Assembly: GCA_038736355.1 (NCBI GenBank)
Contig: JAVYML010000003.1
Location: 248,001-312,000 of the forward strand
DNA from: Candidatus Hadarchaeales archaeon
GTDB lineage: Archaea; Hadarchaeota; Hadarchaeia; Hadarchaeales; WYZ-LMO6
Direction of reading: 5' to 3'
DNA length: 64,000 bases
A program made the translations under genes and the position numbers. This document shows positions 26,082-33,199 of this stretch, piece after piece (position 1 is the stretch's first letter; each line of letters opens with the position of its first letter). Under the pieces are notes generated by a model that saw nothing but the letters and a program-made list of their open reading frames with translations, ran no database searches and was not told the origin of the DNA.

Positions 26082-26411
26082 TTATTTGGAGGCTCCTTCC
26101 AACAACTTCTTTATCTCTTCCACGCTCCTGTCAAGTGCCGAGAGGAGTGCCCCACTGACGTCTTGGGGAGTCGTTTTTTCAAGGGTTTCCTCTATCATTT
26201 TCTCCAATTTCTCTTCCATCCTCTTCTTCGTCCTCTGGACTACCGAGGCCTTCAGTTCACCCATCTTGAGTTTGTCCAGTCCCTCCAAGATCGATTGCCT
26301 CAAAGTGGGCTCTATCAGCCCCTTCAGTTCTTCGGAAAGGCTTTGTTGTAGCTCCTTCCTTATTAATTCCGAGAGTTCGTCTTTCTCCATTTTCGTTCTA
26401 AGCTCTTCCAC
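26082..26411 (-). CDS. Helical protein of unknown function, first gene of the membrane cassette
   Basis: A 109-residue, highly charged, all-helical protein without a membrane segment. Heptad-like leucines run through KDELSELIRKELQQSLSEEL (10-29) and RMEEKLEKMIEETLEK (63-78), suggesting a coiled coil. It starts at GTG 26411 after GGGGGGGAA; an in-frame ATG at 26390 is possible. The DUF6114-like gene follows 14 bp downstream, so both are likely on one mRNA. No family recognised. Confidence 0.55.
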   Translation of the reverse strand: MEELRTKMEKDELSELIRKELQQSLSEELKGLIEPTLRQSILEGLDKLKMGELKASVVQRTKKRMEEKLEKMIEETLEKTTPQDVSGALLSALDRSVEEIKKLLEGASK

Positions 26412-26573
26412 TTCCCCCCCATTTTTTTCTTTTTCAGGATACCCTAATATAAAGTTATGGTTTCAGGAAGAAAAAAAGGATACACAGTGTAACGATTTCG
26501 TAACACAGTGGAATTTTTAAAAACAGTCCATTTGGAGGGAAAATTAATACTCCATGCATCTCAAAGAAAATGG

Positions 26574-27335
26574 ATGAAGCTAAACATTCCTACCGAAAAC
26601 GAGAGACTCAAAAAGCTCATTCAGAGAGTGGAAGAGGACAAAGAACTGGAAGAACTTTGGAGATGCTCTAACGTAAATGCCATAGACCGCCTAGGTTTCA
26701 CCGATCACGGTCCCGTCCACGTAAAAATCGTTGCAAATGCAGCCCTCCGCCTCTCCCATTTATTGGAAGGGGTGGAAAAACCTGGAATAGTAAAGGATCA
26801 CCATCTCCCGCAGGAGTATTCTGAAATCGTGGTTTTCCTAGCGGCTGTCCTACACGATTTGGGGATGGTGGTCCAAAGGGAAGAACACGAAAAATATAGT
26901 GTGGTGCTAGCTTATCATTTCCTTCAAAAACTTCTTTACGACTATCCTCCAGAAGAGAGAGCCATTATCTCCTCCGAGGTCCTCCATGCCATCACCTCCC
27001 ATTATTCTGGGGTCTGCCTCACCAAAGAAGCGGGAATCCTCTGCATAGCCGATGCACTGGATATGGAAAAAGGGAGGGCTAGAATCCCCTTCGATGCCGG
27101 AAAGGTCGACATCCACTCAGTTTCGGCCTTGGCCATAGAAAACGTGGAAGTCCTGAGGGGTGAGAAGAAACCTGTGGTCATAAGGATAAAGATGTCCAAC
27201 TCGGCCGGCATCTTCCAAGTGGATCAACTTCTGAGGGAAAGGATAAGGAAATCTGGATTGCAGGACTACATCGAGGTGATAGCGGAGATTTCCGAAACGG
27301 AGAAAAAAATTCTCCACCGCTTTGAGCTGAGGTGA
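26574..27335 (+). CDS. HD-domain phosphohydrolase
   Basis: A 253-residue protein of the HD superfamily. The first ligand is in FTDHGPVHVKIVANAAL (His near 45) and the HD doublet in VFLAAVLHDLGMVVQREEHEKYS (near 95). The C-terminal region (about 185-253) forms an alpha/beta domain. Related archaeal proteins share the RLGxxDHGPVH signature, but their substrate is not established. GTG 26508 would add 22 residues; ATG 26574 gives the length usual for the family. It is 3 bp upstream of the next MBL gene, suggesting an operon. Confidence 0.8.
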   Translation: MKLNIPTENERLKKLIQRVEEDKELEELWRCSNVNAIDRLGFTDHGPVHVKIVANAALRLSHLLEGVEKPGIVKDHHLPQEYSEIVVFLAAVLHDLGMVVQREEHEKYSVVLAYHFLQKLLYDYPPEERAIISSEVLHAITSHYSGVCLTKEAGILCIADALDMEKGRARIPFDAGKVDIHSVSALAIENVEVLRGEKKPVVIRIKMSNSAGIFQVDQLLRERIRKSGLQDYIEVIAEISETEKKILHRFELR

Positions 27336-27338
27336 GGG

Positions 27339-28076
27339 ATGTACATCTTGGTTCCTCTCAAGCAAGCGGAAATTGTTGCCCCCATGGGAATAGGCATGCT
27401 AATGGGGGATATGACTCAGCGAGTGACGGCACCGGTCTATATCTGGTACGTGGAAGGTAGCGAGAGAAAAATTATAGTGGACGCGGGAGTAGGTACCTCA
27501 AAGCATGAAGACCTAGAGGTGAGAGGGGGAGGAGAAAAAGGTCTGAGAAAGGCTCTGGAGGAAGTGAGAATTTCTCCCAAAGAAGTGGAGATACTCATCC
27601 TCACCCATCTCCACTTCGATCATGTGGCCTGTGTCAGGCTTTTCGAAAACGCAAGGATTTACGTCCAGAAGAAGGAATGGGAGACCGCCCTTTCCCCTCT
27701 TCCCCCCCTCCGTCCCTTCTACGACCAAAAACTCCTAGAACCTCTCGAAAGGATGGATTTGGTACTGGTGGAGGGGGATCATGAGATAGAAAAGGGATTG
27801 ACCCTCCTTCACCTACCGGGTCACACAGAAGGGATGCAAGGACTGGCCTTTCACACGAGGAAAGGGACGGCGGTCTTGGCCTCCGACCTCCTCTATACCT
27901 ATCTCAATCTCCACTCTCCCTTTTCTTATACTCCATTCTATCCGCCAGCTATTATCGTGGACCTGCGGGAGTGGTTTTGGAGCGTGGGAAAAGCTCTGAG
28001 AACCGCTTCAAGCAGGGAGTTGGTATACCCCGGTCATGAGCCCTCCCTAGAGGGAAAGAGACTTCCAGAGGTGTGA
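27339..28076 (+). CDS. MBL-fold hydrolase (lactonase-like)
   Basis: A 245-residue metallo-beta-lactamase-fold protein. The metal site is visible as LTHLHFDHVACV (near 87-92), LPGHTEGMQGL (near 158), LASDLLYTYL (bridging Asp) and YPGHEPS (final His near 233). The long N-terminal strand region before HxHxDH and the position of VDAGVGTS recall N-acyl-homoserine-lactonase-like proteins. The cellular substrate is unknown. It is 1 bp before a 3-hydroxyacyl-CoA dehydrogenase gene, so a role in acyl-CoA or lactone metabolism is possible. Confidence 0.82.
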   Translation: MYILVPLKQAEIVAPMGIGMLMGDMTQRVTAPVYIWYVEGSERKIIVDAGVGTSKHEDLEVRGGGEKGLRKALEEVRISPKEVEILILTHLHFDHVACVRLFENARIYVQKKEWETALSPLPPLRPFYDQKLLEPLERMDLVLVEGDHEIEKGLTLLHLPGHTEGMQGLAFHTRKGTAVLASDLLYTYLNLHSPFSYTPFYPPAIIVDLREWFWSVGKALRTASSRELVYPGHEPSLEGKRLPEV

Positions 28077-28077
28077 A

Positions 28078-29247
28078 ATGGGAAAGGAAGGCTTCGAAAG
28101 GGTAGCGGTAATAGGGGCGGGGTCGATGGGACATGGAATAGCCGAACTTTTTGCCATGCACGGATATGAAGTGAACCTCGTGGACCTGAAGGAAGAAATT
28201 CTGCGGGAGGCCCTCAGGAAGATCGAAAAGAGTCTCGGGATGATAGGGGGATTGGAAGAGGATACTGGGGAAATCTTGGAAAGAATTCATCCAACCACCG
28301 ACTTGGGAAAAGCCCTAGAAAAAGTGGATTTCGCCCTTGAAGCCGCTACGGAAAAGTTGGAATTAAAAAGGGAACTTTTCAGAAAAATGGACAGATTTCT
28401 CCCCCACGAAGCCATTCTCTCCACCAACACTTCCTCCATAAGGATTTCCAGCCTAGCCGAAGTCACCTCCCGACCGGAGAGAGTGATTGGAACCCATTTC
28501 GTTCACGCTCCCCAAAGAGTGGACGGTTTCATGCCCCCCCACTTTTCCATCCTCTTACCTCTGGTGGAGGTGGTCAAAACGGAATTCGTGCTTGGGGAAG
28601 TACTGGAACTAACGGTGGAACTGATGAAAGGGATAGGAAAGGTGCCGGAGGTGGTAAAGGATTCGCCCGCCTTCGTAGCCAACAGATTGCTGGTGAGGGG
28701 TGGTCTGGAGGCCTACCATGCTCTGGAAGAAGCCGATCCTTACGAGATAGACGCCTCCGCCATCTACGGTCTCGGCATGCCCCTGGGAATCTTCCAGCTC
28801 ATAGATGTGATAGGTCTGGATGTGGCCCTCTATATCCTAGAATACCTACAGGTAGAGCTAGGAAGGGAGTATTCCCCACCCGAGGATCTCAAAGCACTGG
28901 TAGAGGAAGGATACTTGGGACAGAAAAGTGGAAGAGGTTTCTATGACTATTCCCAGGGAATACCGGAAGTGAAAAGAGAGGATTGGAAAACCTTTGATCC
29001 ACTACGCTTGCTGGCACCCATGGTAAACGAGGTATGCGGGATGATTCAGGCGGGAATAACGAATGCCGACCAAGTGGAAAGGGTCTCCAGTCTCTCCTTC
29101 GTACCCAAGGGAATCTTCTCGCTCGCGGAAGAGTTTGGGGTGGAAAAAATCGTGAAAAAACTGGAAGAACTCAGACCGAAGGGAGAATGGTATGAACCTT
29201 CCTCCCTTTTGCGGAAAATAGGGAGCTTCTCCGAACTTCAAACCTAA
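28078..29247 (+). CDS. 3-hydroxyacyl-CoA dehydrogenase (S-specific, NAD-dependent)
   Basis: A 389-residue HADH-type enzyme oxidising (S)-3-hydroxyacyl-CoA to 3-ketoacyl-CoA. The Rossmann motif is VAVIGAGSMGHGIAELF (9-25); STNTSSIRISSLAEVT is near 119; the catalytic His lies in IGTHFVHAP near 141. After it comes an insertion (QRVDGFMPPHFSILLP) before LVEVVKTE, where most HADHs have a short FNP-VP-MLVE segment. The C-terminal domain has PAFVANRLLV and YGLGMPLG. It lacks a fused crotonase. It ends in a 4-bp overlap with the convergent SPASM gene. Confidence 0.88.
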   Translation: MGKEGFERVAVIGAGSMGHGIAELFAMHGYEVNLVDLKEEILREALRKIEKSLGMIGGLEEDTGEILERIHPTTDLGKALEKVDFALEAATEKLELKRELFRKMDRFLPHEAILSTNTSSIRISSLAEVTSRPERVIGTHFVHAPQRVDGFMPPHFSILLPLVEVVKTEFVLGEVLELTVELMKGIGKVPEVVKDSPAFVANRLLVRGGLEAYHALEEADPYEIDASAIYGLGMPLGIFQLIDVIGLDVALYILEYLQVELGREYSPPEDLKALVEEGYLGQKSGRGFYDYSQGIPEVKREDWKTFDPLRLLAPMVNEVCGMIQAGITNADQVERVSSLSFVPKGIFSLAEEFGVEKIVKKLEELRPKGEWYEPSSLLRKIGSFSELQT

Positions 29248-30689
29248 GTAACAGCGGAAGCCCTCAATTTCTCCCAGTATCTCCTATTATAAGGACAACC
29301 TGGATCTGGAGCCTGTACATCCCCGAAGTATCCATATGCCCTAGCCCTACATCCCCCACACACATATCTATACTCACAACCTCCACATCCTTCCAAGGCA
29401 TCCCTATCCCTTAGCTTCCATAGCACCTCTGAAGTCTCCCAAATCTCCTTCAACCTCCTTTCCTTCAGGTTTCCCAAAGGGATGGGCATGAACACACATG
29501 GTACCACCTCTCCATCGGGTTGGAGACCACAATAGAGCCTACCCGCACCACATCCTCCCAAGAAATCCGCCAAGCTCCTCGTCTTACCCTGCAGGGCCCT
29601 GAGGGTTTCTTGACTGGCGAAGTGTGTGGGAACAGGCCCCAACCCTCCTTTTCCTTCAGCCATTTGAAGGGAAACCACGGAGAGTTGGGGGGCCGTGCTC
29701 AAACAGAAGAAACCCGTGCTCACCATCCTCTCGTAGAGGTGGCAGAGGAGTTCCCACCTCTCCTCTGGGGCAAGGTCCTCCTCCATTATTTCTTTCCCCC
29801 TCCCTACGGGAACATAGTTGAAAACCATCACCCTCTGGACCCCCAGCTCTTCCTTCACAAAGTCTATGAGGGAGGGAATCTCTTTGAGGTTCCAGCGGGT
29901 GGCGGTAATAGCCACGCAAGTATCCAAACCCTCTTCCACCGCGTTCCTTATTCCCTCACAAGTCTTTTTCCAAATTCCAGGTATCCCCCTGAAGCGATCG
30001 TGTGTCTCCTCAAAGCCATCCAGAGAAACCTCCACGTAATCCAAGATTTCCTTCATCTCTTTGCATTTCTCTCTCGTGAGGAGGGTCCCGTTGGTAGCTA
30101 TGGAGAGGAAAAGCCCTCCTTCCTTTCCCCTCGCGGCCACCTCCAGCAAATCCTTCCTCAACAGGGGTTCCCCTCCTGAAAAGGCCACAGCCACCACTCC
30201 AGAAGTTATTAGCTCATCCATCACCTCCTTGGCCTCCTCACTGGTGAGCTCATTGCTCGAAGTCCCAGCATTCTGGTAGCAGTGGAGACACTTCAAGTTA
30301 CAAGCGTTGGTATAGTTCCAAACCACCAAAAAGGGTGAGACCGTGACGAATGGTCTCCTTACCCCGTACTTGGCTATTCCCTCCAAGACGTTTACCATCC
30401 CCCTCCTTATCACAGGCTTCCTTAGGAGTTCCTTGAGCTTCTCCTCTGGATAGCCAAAAAGATGACTGCCCCTACTCAGCACTGCTCCCACGAGCAAAAA
30501 GGAAAAAAAGTCCCTCACATCCCCCTTTACCTCTTCCCCCATGTATCTGCGAATGGCCAAGTCCAACCTGCTCCCTCCTCCCCTTTTTTCTCCAGCCACG
30601 AACCTGAGGAGGAAACGGGTTAAGGGATTACCCAACCACCTCTGTACCGAGTTCACGATGAAGGCTTCCTTTCCCTCCTCCAAGGTCAC
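29244..30689 (-). CDS. Radical SAM/SPASM domain protein
   Basis: A 481-residue radical SAM protein. Residues 1-110 form an alpha-helical N-terminal part; the CX3CX2C cluster is NACNLKCLHCYQN near 133-140, with the SAM motif AFSGGEPLLRKD near 168. The C-terminal SPASM region has cysteines in GGCGAGRLYCGLQPDGEVVPCVF and CGGCEYRYVCGGCRARAYG, ending DPGCPYN, which bind auxiliary clusters. This layout is found in enzymes that modify peptides or heme-like cofactors; no precursor peptide gene is seen next to it. GTG 30689 has a GGGAGGAAAG box upstream. Confidence 0.85.
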   Translation of the reverse strand: MTLEEGKEAFIVNSVQRWLGNPLTRFLLRFVAGEKRGGGSRLDLAIRRYMGEEVKGDVRDFFSFLLVGAVLSRGSHLFGYPEEKLKELLRKPVIRRGMVNVLEGIAKYGVRRPFVTVSPFLVVWNYTNACNLKCLHCYQNAGTSSNELTSEEAKEVMDELITSGVVAVAFSGGEPLLRKDLLEVAARGKEGGLFLSIATNGTLLTREKCKEMKEILDYVEVSLDGFEETHDRFRGIPGIWKKTCEGIRNAVEEGLDTCVAITATRWNLKEIPSLIDFVKEELGVQRVMVFNYVPVGRGKEIMEEDLAPEERWELLCHLYERMVSTGFFCLSTAPQLSVVSLQMAEGKGGLGPVPTHFASQETLRALQGKTRSLADFLGGCGAGRLYCGLQPDGEVVPCVFMPIPLGNLKERRLKEIWETSEVLWKLRDRDALEGCGGCEYRYVCGGCRARAYGYFGDVQAPDPGCPYNRRYWEKLRASAVT

Positions 30690-30740
30690 CTTTCCTCCCT
30701 CTCCTTTTCCTCTAAATAGTTTAATTGGTGATAAAAGAAG

Positions 30741-30815
30741 GGGCCCGTGGCCAAGCCAGGATAAGGCGGCAGCCTTCTAAGCTGCAAATCGTGGGTTCGA
30801 ATCCCACCGGGCCCG
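30741..30815 (+). tRNA. tRNA-Arg (TCT anticodon)
   Basis: A 75-nt tRNA without intron. Acceptor GGGCCCG pairs with CGGGCCC; the D stem is GCC/GGC; the anticodon stem GCAGC/GCTGC encloses the loop CTTCTAA, giving anticodon TCT; the T arm is GTGGG-TTCGAAT-CCCAC. Discriminator G; no encoded CCA (the next bases are CCT). It reads AGA codons, abundant in these genes. Confidence 0.95.
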
Positions 30816-30853
30816 CCTACCCTCAAATCCTTAAAAGGACGGGAAAAACTGGA

Positions 30854-30919
30854 AAGGGCGATGATGAGAGAAAGGGTTCGGAGGAAACGATGAGGGAACC
30901 CCAAGCTCCTGAGCCCTTT
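30854..30919 (+). ncRNA. Box C/D sRNA (candidate rRNA/tRNA 2'-O-methylation guide)
   Basis: A C box ATGATGA (30861-30867), a C' box ACGATGA (30887-30893), a D' box variant CGGA (30879-30882) and a D box CTGA (30909-30912) are correctly ordered and spaced for an archaeal C/D sRNA. The ends pair through AAAGGGC and GCCCTTT. Guide regions are GAGAAAGGGTT before D' and GGGAACCCCAAGCTC before D, so the predicted targets read AACCCTTTCTC and GAGCTTGGGGTTCCC. It lies between two tRNA genes with no protein gene. The RNA should assemble with L7Ae, Nop5 and fibrillarin. The D' box deviates from CTGA. Confidence 0.68.
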
Positions 30920-30960
30920 TTCCGGAAAGAAGAAAAGAAGGGTAGAAGAGTATTGTGGGT

Positions 30961-31063
30961 GCCCCGGTGGTGTAGCCCGGCCAATCATAGTGGCCTCATG
31001 GGCGGCGAAGAGTCGTCCAGGCCAATCGAGCCACAGACGCGGGTTCAAATCCCGCCCGGGGCA
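30961..31063 (+). tRNA. tRNA-Glu (CTC anticodon) with a 28-nt intron inside the anticodon
   Basis: Acceptor GCCCCGG/CCGGGGC, D arm GTG...CAT, anticodon stem GTGGC/GCCAC and T arm GCGGG-TTCAAAT-CCCGC fold cleanly once 30998-31025 is removed. The spliced loop is CTCTCGA, anticodon CTC, and the body matches archaeal tRNA-Glu. The mature tRNA is 75 nt; no CCA is encoded. The intron splits positions 34 and 35, not the usual 37/38. Confidence 0.88.
30998..31025 (+). other. tRNA-Glu intron (position 34/35), bulge-helix-bulge type
   Basis: In the precursor, GGCC (30992-30995) can pair with GGCC (31020-31023) as the 4-bp central helix. The 3-nt bulges TCA and AAT flank it, and an 8-bp hairpin (TGGGCGGC with GTCGTCCA, loop GAAGA) follows. 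Cutting each bulge after its second nucleotide releases exactly 28 nt and leaves a 7-nt anticodon loop. Confidence 0.8.
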
Positions 31064-31080
31064 CCTATTGGAGGGAGAGG

Positions 31081-32487
31081 ATGGAAAAACTCCTGATAAG
31101 GGATGGTTACCTCGTGACCATGGATGCCAAGAGGAGGGTTCTGAAGAGGGGTTCCGTGTTGGTGGAGGGGAATAGGATAGTGGAAGTAAAGGAGGAGATA
31201 AAGGAAAGCGCCGATGTGGTGATAGATGCCAAGGGAATGGCTGTACTACCGGGCTTGGTAAATGCCCATACCCATTCCCCCATGACCCTTTTCAGGGGCG
31301 TGGCCGATGACATGGAACTCGACAGGTGGCTTAAGGAGAAGATTTGGCCCGTGGAAGCCAGGTTGAGGGCGGAGGACTGCTATGTGGGAGCCCTCCTCGC
31401 CTGTGCCGAAATGATCAAATCGGGAACCACCTGCTTTGCTGACATGTATTTCTTTATGGAAAAGGTGGCAGAGGCCGTGGGGAAAAGCGGACTCAGGGCC
31501 TCCCTTTCCTATGGAATGATAGAATTGGGCATTCCCGGAAGATGCGAGGAAGAACTGAAAAAGGGAGAAAAACTGGTGAAGGAATATCACGGATCCTTCG
31601 GGGGGAGGGTCCAAACCATGTTCGGTCCCCATGCCCCCTACACCTGCTCTCCAGAGTGTCTTAGAAAGGTCAAAGAGAAGGCCGAAAAGTACGGGGTGGG
31701 AATCCACATCCACCTATCGGAAACCGAAAGGGAGGTGAGGGAGACTAAAGAGAAGTATGGGAAAACTCCCGTGGAGCTCCTCCATTCCATAGGCTTGTTG
31801 GCCCCCAACCTGCTGGCCGCCCACTGCGTGTGGGTTGACGAGAAGGAAATGGAACTCATGGCGAAAAGCGGAATGAAACCCGTCCACAACCCCACCAGCA
31901 ACCTAAAGCTAGCTTCTGGGATTTCTCCCGTACCCAACATGTTGGAAAGGGGGATTCCCGTGGCACTGGGAACGGATGGGGCCGCCTCCAACAACAGTCT
32001 GGACATGTTTCAAGAGATGAAGGTCGCTGCCCTCATCCACAAGGGATGGAAAAGAGACCCCACCCTCCTTTCGGCTCAAACCGTGCTTGAAATGGCAACC
32101 CTCCACGGAGCAGAAGCACTGGGAAGGGAGAAAGAAATAGGCTCCATAGAGAAGGGAAAAAAAGCGGACCTCATCCTTGTGGATCTCAGGAATCTAAGGT
32201 TTTCTCCCCTCCACCACGTACTTTCCCATTTGGTTTACGCCTCGACCGGGGAACTGGTGGACACGGTAATCGTGGACGGGAAGGTACTCATGCGAAAGCG
32301 CAAGCTTTTAACTCTGGATGAAGAAGAAGTTTTGAAAATGGCGGAAGAAACCGCTTCCGAGCTTTTTGAGGAGGGTGACTTCAAAAATAAATCCTACGAG
32401 GAACTGGCAGAACTGGAGGACGAACTGGAAAAGAAAAAAAGAAAAAAGGGAAAATACAGGGCAGTTTACCGCAAGGCTCATCGCTAA
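31081..32487 (+). CDS. S-adenosylhomocysteine/5'-methylthioadenosine deaminase (amidohydrolase)
   Basis: A 468-residue metal-dependent amidohydrolase, slightly longer than bacterial MtaD (about 430). Zinc ligands are in NAHTHSPMTLFRG (near 62), GIHIHLSETEREV (near 211), LAAHCVWVDE (near 245) and ALGTDGAASNNSLD (near 297). Family members deaminate SAH, MTA or 5'-deoxyadenosine to the inosine forms, the first step of SAH recycling in many archaea. The C-terminal Glu/Lys-rich tail after residue 430 is an extension. It starts 17 bp after tRNA-Glu with GGAGGGAGAGG before the ATG. Confidence 0.87.
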   Translation: MEKLLIRDGYLVTMDAKRRVLKRGSVLVEGNRIVEVKEEIKESADVVIDAKGMAVLPGLVNAHTHSPMTLFRGVADDMELDRWLKEKIWPVEARLRAEDCYVGALLACAEMIKSGTTCFADMYFFMEKVAEAVGKSGLRASLSYGMIELGIPGRCEEELKKGEKLVKEYHGSFGGRVQTMFGPHAPYTCSPECLRKVKEKAEKYGVGIHIHLSETEREVRETKEKYGKTPVELLHSIGLLAPNLLAAHCVWVDEKEMELMAKSGMKPVHNPTSNLKLASGISPVPNMLERGIPVALGTDGAASNNSLDMFQEMKVAALIHKGWKRDPTLLSAQTVLEMATLHGAEALGREKEIGSIEKGKKADLILVDLRNLRFSPLHHVLSHLVYASTGELVDTVIVDGKVLMRKRKLLTLDEEEVLKMAEETASELFEEGDFKNKSYEELAELEDELEKKKRKKGKYRAVYRKAHR

Positions 32488-32507
32488 GGAACCTTCAGAG
32501 AACTGCG

Positions 32508-33110
32508 TCAGTACTCCTCACACTTGAGCTGGTAGAAGCTTCTTTCATGATTACAGGAAGGACACCTCTCCGGTGGTTCCTTCCCGAAATGCACGTAGCC
32601 GCACTCCCTGCAGACCCACCACGCTTCCTTTTCTTTCTTGAAAACCGTTCCCCTCTCCACTTCTCTGAGGAGTTTGGAGTACCTCTCCTCATGGTGCCTC
32701 TCTGCTACTGCTATGGCCCTCAACCTTTCCGCTATTTCGGGTAGACCTTCCTCTTCAGCCACCTTAGCGAAGTCGGGATACATTTTGGTCCACTCGTAGT
32801 TTTCCCCTGCTATGGCAGCCTTCAGGTTCTCAGCGGTTGTTCCCAGAGTGGTGGGAACTGATGCCTCCACCTTTATCTCCTGGGGCAAATTCCCGCTCTT
32901 CTTTCCCAGTTCGTTGATCAGTTTGAAGAGCCAACTGGCGTGTTCCCTTTCGTTCTCCGCCGTGATGGCAAAAATTTCCGCAATTTGCTCGAATCCCTCC
33001 TTCTTTGCCACTTTGGAATAGAAGGTGTACCTGTTCCTAGCCTGACTTTCCCCCACGAAGGCCTTTGCCAAGTTTTCTATCGTCCTTTTCATCAGGAAAG
33101 AGTCTGCCAT
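32508..33110 (-). CDS. Rubrerythrin
   Basis: A 200-residue rubrerythrin. The four-helix diiron domain (1-150) has the ExxR/ExxH-type ligands in [14 protein letters not shown] (near 18), [12 protein letters not shown] (near 52) and [11 protein letters not shown] (near 131). The C-terminal rubredoxin-like site is [31 protein letters not shown] with CX2C pairs near 165 and 181. It reduces hydrogen peroxide to water in anaerobes. It is divergent from a thiolase gene across a promoter region that includes a GGGGAA inverted repeat. Confidence 0.93.
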   Translation of the reverse strand: MADSFLMKRTIENLAKAFVGESQARNRYTFYSKVAKKEGFEQIAEIFAITAENEREHASWLFKLINELGKKSGNLPQEIKVEASVPTTLGTTAENLKAAIAGENYEWTKMYPDFAKVAEEEGLPEIAERLRAIAVAERHHEERYSKLLREVERGTVFKKEKEAWWVCRECGYVHFGKEPPERCPSCNHERSFYQLKCEEY

Positions 33111-33129
33111 CTACTATATATTGTATATG

Positions 33130-33144
33130 GGGGAAAGCTTCCCC
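33130..33144. promoter_or_regulatory. Inverted repeat GGGGAA-AGC-TTCCCC in a divergent promoter region
   Basis: GGGGAAAGCTTCCCC is a perfect 6-bp inverted repeat with a 3-bp centre, in the gap between rubrerythrin (-) and thiolase (+). It sits about 20 bp before the rubrerythrin start, where a repressor could act. No regulator is known for it; chance is possible. Confidence 0.35.
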
Positions 33145-33161
33145 GAAATACCACCCAAAAC

Positions 33162-33170
33162 TTATTTAAA
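33162..33170 (+). promoter_or_regulatory. TATA box for the thiolase gene
   Basis: TTATTTAAA is centred about 34 bp before ATG 33200, which makes a near-leaderless mRNA. An in-frame ATG at 33170 overlaps this box and so is unlikely to be the real start. Confidence 0.55.
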
Positions 33171-33199
33171 TGAAGAAAGGAGAAAAAAACGGTTCTAAA

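Noticed and set aside
30725-31096. 123-codon plus-strand frame across the RNA island
   Set aside because: It runs through tRNA-Arg, the C/D sRNA and tRNA-Glu and has no protein family features.
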